Below are positions 61,032 to 64,000 of a stretch of 64,000 nt of DNA, piece after piece. A program made the translations under genes and the position numbers. Below the pieces are notes generated by a model. The model made no database searches. It was not told where the DNA came from and was given only the letters and a program-made list of their open reading frames with translations. Position 1 is the stretch's first letter. Every line of letters begins with the position of its first letter. The DNA is from Halobacteriovoraceae bacterium (GTDB taxonomy: Bacteria > Bdellovibrionota > Bacteriovoracia > Bacteriovoracales > Bacteriovoracaceae), in NCBI GenBank assembly GCA_002711995.1, contig PASN01000013.1:1-64000 (forward strand), given 5' to 3'.

Positions 61032-62110
61032 GATTTTTGTAAAACCTCAACTCGATACATTTGAGTTTTTTCTTGTTCGATTTCGTCCTTAAACTTATAG
61101 GTAATGTCAGTATATCCCGTTCTGTCGACCTCTGGAATCCTTAGGTAGCTTCTAATAACAACAACACCATCCTCTGCCAAAGATGGCTTCACTTTCTGCA
61201 GAAAGTTTTTCTCCAGCTCTCCTGAAAAATAAGAGGGGACATCACTAAAAGAAATATAATCATATCCATATTGTTCTTCTAAGTAACCCACTATGTCTTT
61301 TTGTTTGAAACCTGGTGTGAGTTTATTTAGAGACTCTTTCATTTCTCCAAAACAATCGGAATTCGTCTCTATTGGAGAACCTTCTTTGTATTCAATTTTA
61401 CCAAGCATGCATAATTGAACAAAAAAGTTGTCCCTAGCAAGTCCATTTGCGAATAGTGTGTTAAAAGCTTTTGAGTAGTAGTCAAAGTGAGGCATGGGAA
61501 TGTTCTTCTTAATGAAGTCTCCTTTGTACAAAAGAGCATTGAAGGTTGCCCTGTTTCCAATTACTCTGATTACAAAGTTCCAGCGCTTCCAAGGAAATCC
61601 CTTTTTTAAGTAGGCCTGCTGTTCGTCTAAGTTCTCACATTTAAATAAATTATGCGCCTTACTACCGAAAAGGAACTTTACGGCCTTTCCGAAAAGAGAG
61701 AAAGAATTCTCCCATTTTCCTTTATAGAGAAGGGAGGTCCATTCATTTACCTCGAATATCTCTTCAATAATCTCTTTTGCTTCAAAGCTTAGGGCCTTAA
61801 AAGTTTCCTTTCGAAACTCAATGTTATCCTCTGGAGAGTAGGGAGAATAGCCCCAAAACTTTAGATAATCATCTAGCTCAAGCTCTTTTATTAACTCCAC
61901 CCTCAACGCTGCAAGGCCTAGCTGCGCCTCTGAAAGGTCAATGCAGTCGAGCTTCTCCACTATGGGAGAGAGAAGTGTTAGTGCTCGCGAGCCTGATCCA
62001 CAGACGCTCAGAACCTTCTTGGATTGTAGTTTTTTTACAATCCTTCTTTCCATTTCACTATCTTCATTTGCCATGGAATAATTCAGCTTGTTAAAATACT
62101 TTTCAGACAT
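61028..62110 (-). CDS. BtaA-like (DUF3419) 3-amino-3-carboxypropyl transferase
   Basis: 360 residues from ATG 62110, 4 nt after AAGGAAG; a longer frame to 62158 has no better site. LNYSMANEDSEMERRI then VLSVCGSGSRALTLLS and VEKLDCIDLSEAQLGLAALR form the SAM-binding part of DUF3419/BtaA. BtaA moves the aminocarboxypropyl group of SAM to diacylglycerol, the first step of betaine lipid synthesis; the N-methylating partner BtaB is not adjacent. The substrate here may differ. First gene of the operon. Confidence 0.8.
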   Translation of the reverse strand: MSEKYFNKLNYSMANEDSEMERRIVKKLQSKKVLSVCGSGSRALTLLSPIVEKLDCIDLSEAQLGLAALRVELIKELELDDYLKFWGYSPYSPEDNIEFRKETFKALSFEAKEIIEEIFEVNEWTSLLYKGKWENSFSLFGKAVKFLFGSKAHNLFKCENLDEQQAYLKKGFPWKRWNFVIRVIGNRATFNALLYKGDFIKKNIPMPHFDYYSKAFNTLFANGLARDNFFVQLCMLGKIEYKEGSPIETNSDCFGEMKESLNKLTPGFKQKDIVGYLEEQYGYDYISFSDVPSYFSGELEKNFLQKVKPSLAEDGVVVIRSYLRIPEVDRTGYTDITYKFKDEIEQEKTQMYRVEVLQKS

Positions 62111-62135
62111 AAAACTTCCTTGAAAGGGGTCCGCT

Positions 62136-62769
62136 ATGTTCTTTATGACAAAACACATTGTGGATGCGATTGTTTTGAACTTTCGTAGATGCTTGCCCTA
62201 TATGTGGGAAAGCAAGGGACTTAGTCTCCCAGTCTCCACAATTCTCATCTTTTCTGAGGTCGTTACCATACCCACGGCCCTTATGTTTGACTTGATGGCA
62301 CTCAGTTTTCAGAAAAAGGACCTTCCAGTTCTTAAAGAAGATTTTGTTGATATGTCCCTTACGCCTAGTTTTAAAAAAAAAGTTTAGAGAAGTTGAGAGA
62401 CCCACTGGATTTAAATACTTTAAAGTTCCTCTTTGGAAGCTTGTTAAAATAACATGCGAAGCTAATTGGGAAGAATTTCAACGCATTCTTAAGTTGCATT
62501 TCCGTGAAGCCAAAGACTCTAAATCTTCCAACTCCATGTTTCTGCATATCGTGGAATCTTCTCTTCGTTGTGCCCACTATGCCAGGATTAATCAAGAAAA
62601 GGCCCATGAGCGGGGATTGAAAAGTCCTAAAAACTTCTACAAGGCACTTTTGCTGGCGCATTTGAGTGCTATTCCAACGTCCAGTTTCCTGGATTTGATT
62701 GCTTGCCCTGTCCAGAGAAGGGGAGTTCCAATTCTTCATCAAGATTTGCCCCCTGTCTGGCCGGTTTGA
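62136..62769 (+). pseudogene. Unknown protein, reading frame broken at an A9 run
   Basis: The ATG 62136 has GAAAGGGG 6 nt upstream. The frame encodes 83 residues and stops at TAG 62385. Removing one A from the run at 62373-62381 continues it as FREVERPTGFKYFKVPLWK to 62769, giving about 210 residues. The result has one hydrophobic segment (about 30-55) and ILRLHF-type basic stretches; no family is recognised. Whether the break is a sequence error, a true mutation or slippage cannot be told. It is divergent from the BtaA-like operon. Confidence 0.65.
62373..62381 (+). other. A9 homopolymer at the frameshift point
   Basis: Nine consecutive A lie at the junction of the two open parts of the gene at 62136-62769. 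Eight A would restore the frame. Runs of this length allow transcriptional slippage, ribosomal slippage and replication errors. Confidence 0.8.
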
Positions 62770-63773
62770 AGTTCCTTTTTAAAAAGAGCATACTCATGGC
62801 GGGCCACCGGCGTTTGCAGGTGATCAAAAAAGTGCTCACTGACATTTCCTTTCCGAACCATTGCACCCACACATTTATTAAAGCCATTTTTTCGACCTTG
62901 AGCTATGGCCGCATGTAGCAGCGCAGAAGCAAGTTTTGCTCCTTGATATTTTGGATCTATCAAAATGGACTTAACGATCTGTTCTTGTGAGGAATCAATA
63001 AATGAGAAAACATACCCAATTTCTTGACCGTCTGGGTCTTTAATAAAGAACGAATATTGCAGATCCATTTCTTTAACTGCAGCAATGTGAACGGCGAGAT
63101 ATTGCTCATAGCTGATTTTCTCGTACATGTAGTTCACCGCAAATGCCTTTAGGTTTAGATTGTACAAAATTGAAGTTTCATCCTCTCTGGATAAATCAAG
63201 ATTTCTAAAGGTGTATCCCTCCTGTTTGGCAGCATCAAACGCAAGCTTTGTCCTGTTAAAAGAAATAATGCTGTCATCGTAAAACATGGAAATGTAGCCC
63301 TGGTCGAGAGCAAAACCACCTTCTTTAAAAAGACCTGGATAAAAAGAGGGATTGTTTGGCTCCCAGGAATAGTCCGCACTGCCGCTTTCAACTTTAAAAC
63401 GATTTCCTAGCCAAACATTAAAGTCAATTGGTCCAATGATGGTTTTAATTCCCTTGGAACCAAGCCATTCCTCTGCCTTGGTAATCAATAAGTGCCCATG
63501 TTCCTTTTCGCTTGGTGATAACTCAAAAAAGCCAAAGTATCCTGTATCTTCATAGTCTTTGGAAACGTTGCACCCTATGCGTCCAATGTCCTCGCCGTCT
63601 TTGGTTAAAATGAAAAACTCTTTTTCAACATTTTTAAAAACCTTCTCTAGACCTTGCCAATAGGGAGCTGGGGGAAGGGGTCTATCAGGATAAAGAGAGT
63701 TTGGAAGCTCTGAAAAACGCTTCATAAACTCTTTTTTATCTTGTTCCAAGCTTAGAGCGCTAATCTTCATCAT
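62739..63773 (-). CDS. GNAT-like N-acetyltransferase
   Basis: 344 residues, apparently two related halves. The C-terminal half has the GNAT core: IGYVFSFIDSSQEQIVKSILIDPKYQGAKLASALLHAAIAQG, where the QGAKLASAL stretch matches the acetyl-CoA loop (Q/R-x-x-G-x-G/A). The N-terminal half (about 50-165) carries GRIGCNVSKDYEDTGYFGFFEL, a second GNAT-like sheet. The acceptor is unknown. Its start overlaps the upstream gene by 14 nt. The 3' end overlaps the frameshifted gene by 31 nt. Confidence 0.75.
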   Translation of the reverse strand: MMKISALSLEQDKKEFMKRFSELPNSLYPDRPLPPAPYWQGLEKVFKNVEKEFFILTKDGEDIGRIGCNVSKDYEDTGYFGFFELSPSEKEHGHLLITKAEEWLGSKGIKTIIGPIDFNVWLGNRFKVESGSADYSWEPNNPSFYPGLFKEGGFALDQGYISMFYDDSIISFNRTKLAFDAAKQEGYTFRNLDLSREDETSILYNLNLKAFAVNYMYEKISYEQYLAVHIAAVKEMDLQYSFFIKDPDGQEIGYVFSFIDSSQEQIVKSILIDPKYQGAKLASALLHAAIAQGRKNGFNKCVGAMVRKGNVSEHFFDHLQTPVARHEYALFKKELQTGQTGGKS

Positions 63774-64000
63774 TTAAAATCCTTACTTCTCCACGGGTTG
63801 CGTTTAACTCAACCATATCACCTGATTTAAGTTTTTCCATAAGTCCACCACTTACTCCAACCACTGTAGGCAGGCCAAGCTCTCTTGCAATTACCGCCGA
63901 GTGAGAAAGAAGGCTTCCTCTCTCGATAATCAACCCAGAACAAGATGGGTATAAAGGAACCCAACCTGGATCAGTTCGCTTAGTAACTAGGATCTCACCA
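63760..64000 (-). CDS. C-terminus of a PEP-utilising mobile-domain protein (partial)
   Basis: The frame runs off the right edge; 79 codons are visible. They encode the swivelling phosphohistidine domain: the block ERGSLLSHSAVIARELG then LPTVVGV, with the catalytic His in SLLSHSA. This is the domain found at the C-terminus of PEP synthase and of rifampin phosphotransferase-like enzymes. It ends at TAG 63760, overlapping the GNAT start by 14 nt, so the two are coupled. The rest of the protein lies outside the window. Confidence 0.8.
   Translation of the reverse strand, partial: GEILVTKRTDPGWVPLYPSCSGLIIERGSLLSHSAVIARELGLPTVVGVSGGLMEKLKSGDMVELNATRGEVRILNDED

Overview
The window reads as chromosomal DNA of a low-GC Gram-negative bacterium with a complete lipopolysaccharide and outer-membrane assembly set. 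Gene content and style suggest the Bdellovibrionota, most likely a Bacteriovorax/Halobacteriovorax-like predator: many secreted hydrolases and lipoproteins of unknown function, a nucleotide-transporter-like permease, a DtxR-type regulator, and a Gfo/Idh oxidoreductase between lpxA and lpxB. That assignment is inference from gene content; there is no rRNA in the window to confirm it. I saw no tRNA, rRNA, CRISPR array, insertion sequence, prophage or replication origin, and no gene-free stretch longer than about 290 bases.

Layout. 1-2.4 kb: unknown secreted proteins. 2.5-6.3 kb: a tightly overlapping operon of a DtxR-like regulator, a 12-TM nucleotide-transporter-like permease and an M3 oligopeptidase. 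6.3-9.5 kb: mazG, ybeY, a small secreted protein and a subtilisin-type protease. 9.7-13.4 kb: an outer-membrane barrel protein paired with a large lipoprotein. 13.4-17.5 kb: prfB with a programmed +1 frameshift, an aminotransferase and lysS. 17.5-29.9 kb: one long envelope operon, lolC/E-like, lolD, bamA, skp, lpxD, fabZ, lpxA, a Gfo/Idh oxidoreductase, lpxB, lpxK, a DUF3108 lipoprotein and a glycosyltransferase. 30.0-31.9 kb: rpsA (ribosomal protein S1), broken by one in-frame TAA. 31.9-38.6 kb: an outer-membrane protein, an RlmK-like rRNA methyltransferase, clpS-clpA, a histone H1-like Lys/Ala repeat protein, a DUF502 membrane protein and a methyltransferase. 38.6-50.9 kb: pepD, small membrane proteins, a DEAD-box helicase, an FtsB/DivIC-like protein, aspS, a phospholipase A2-like secreted protein and lipoproteins. 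50.9-57.4 kb: mutS divergent from lptCA-lptB-rpoN-hpf. 57.4-62.1 kb: a minus-strand operon of a BtaA-like (DUF3419) enzyme, a cytochrome P450 and an RND/MMPL exporter, with every junction overlapping by 4 nt. 62.1-64 kb: a frameshifted unknown gene facing away from that operon, a GNAT protein and the end of a PEP-mobile-domain protein.

How the genes work together. BamA, Skp, LolC/E-D, LptCA-B and the Lpx enzymes cover insertion of outer-membrane proteins, lipoproteins and LPS. The Gfo/Idh gene inside the lpx run suggests a diamino-sugar lipid A. RF2, S1, LysRS, AspRS, YbeY, RlmK, HPF, ClpSA and MutS are housekeeping.

The most interesting signals are the in-frame stop in rpsA, the BtaA-like/P450/RND operon, a homopolymer frameshift at A9 (62373-62381), two layers of apparent prfB control (a ribosome-binding-site hairpin and the frameshift), and the repetitive histone-like gene.
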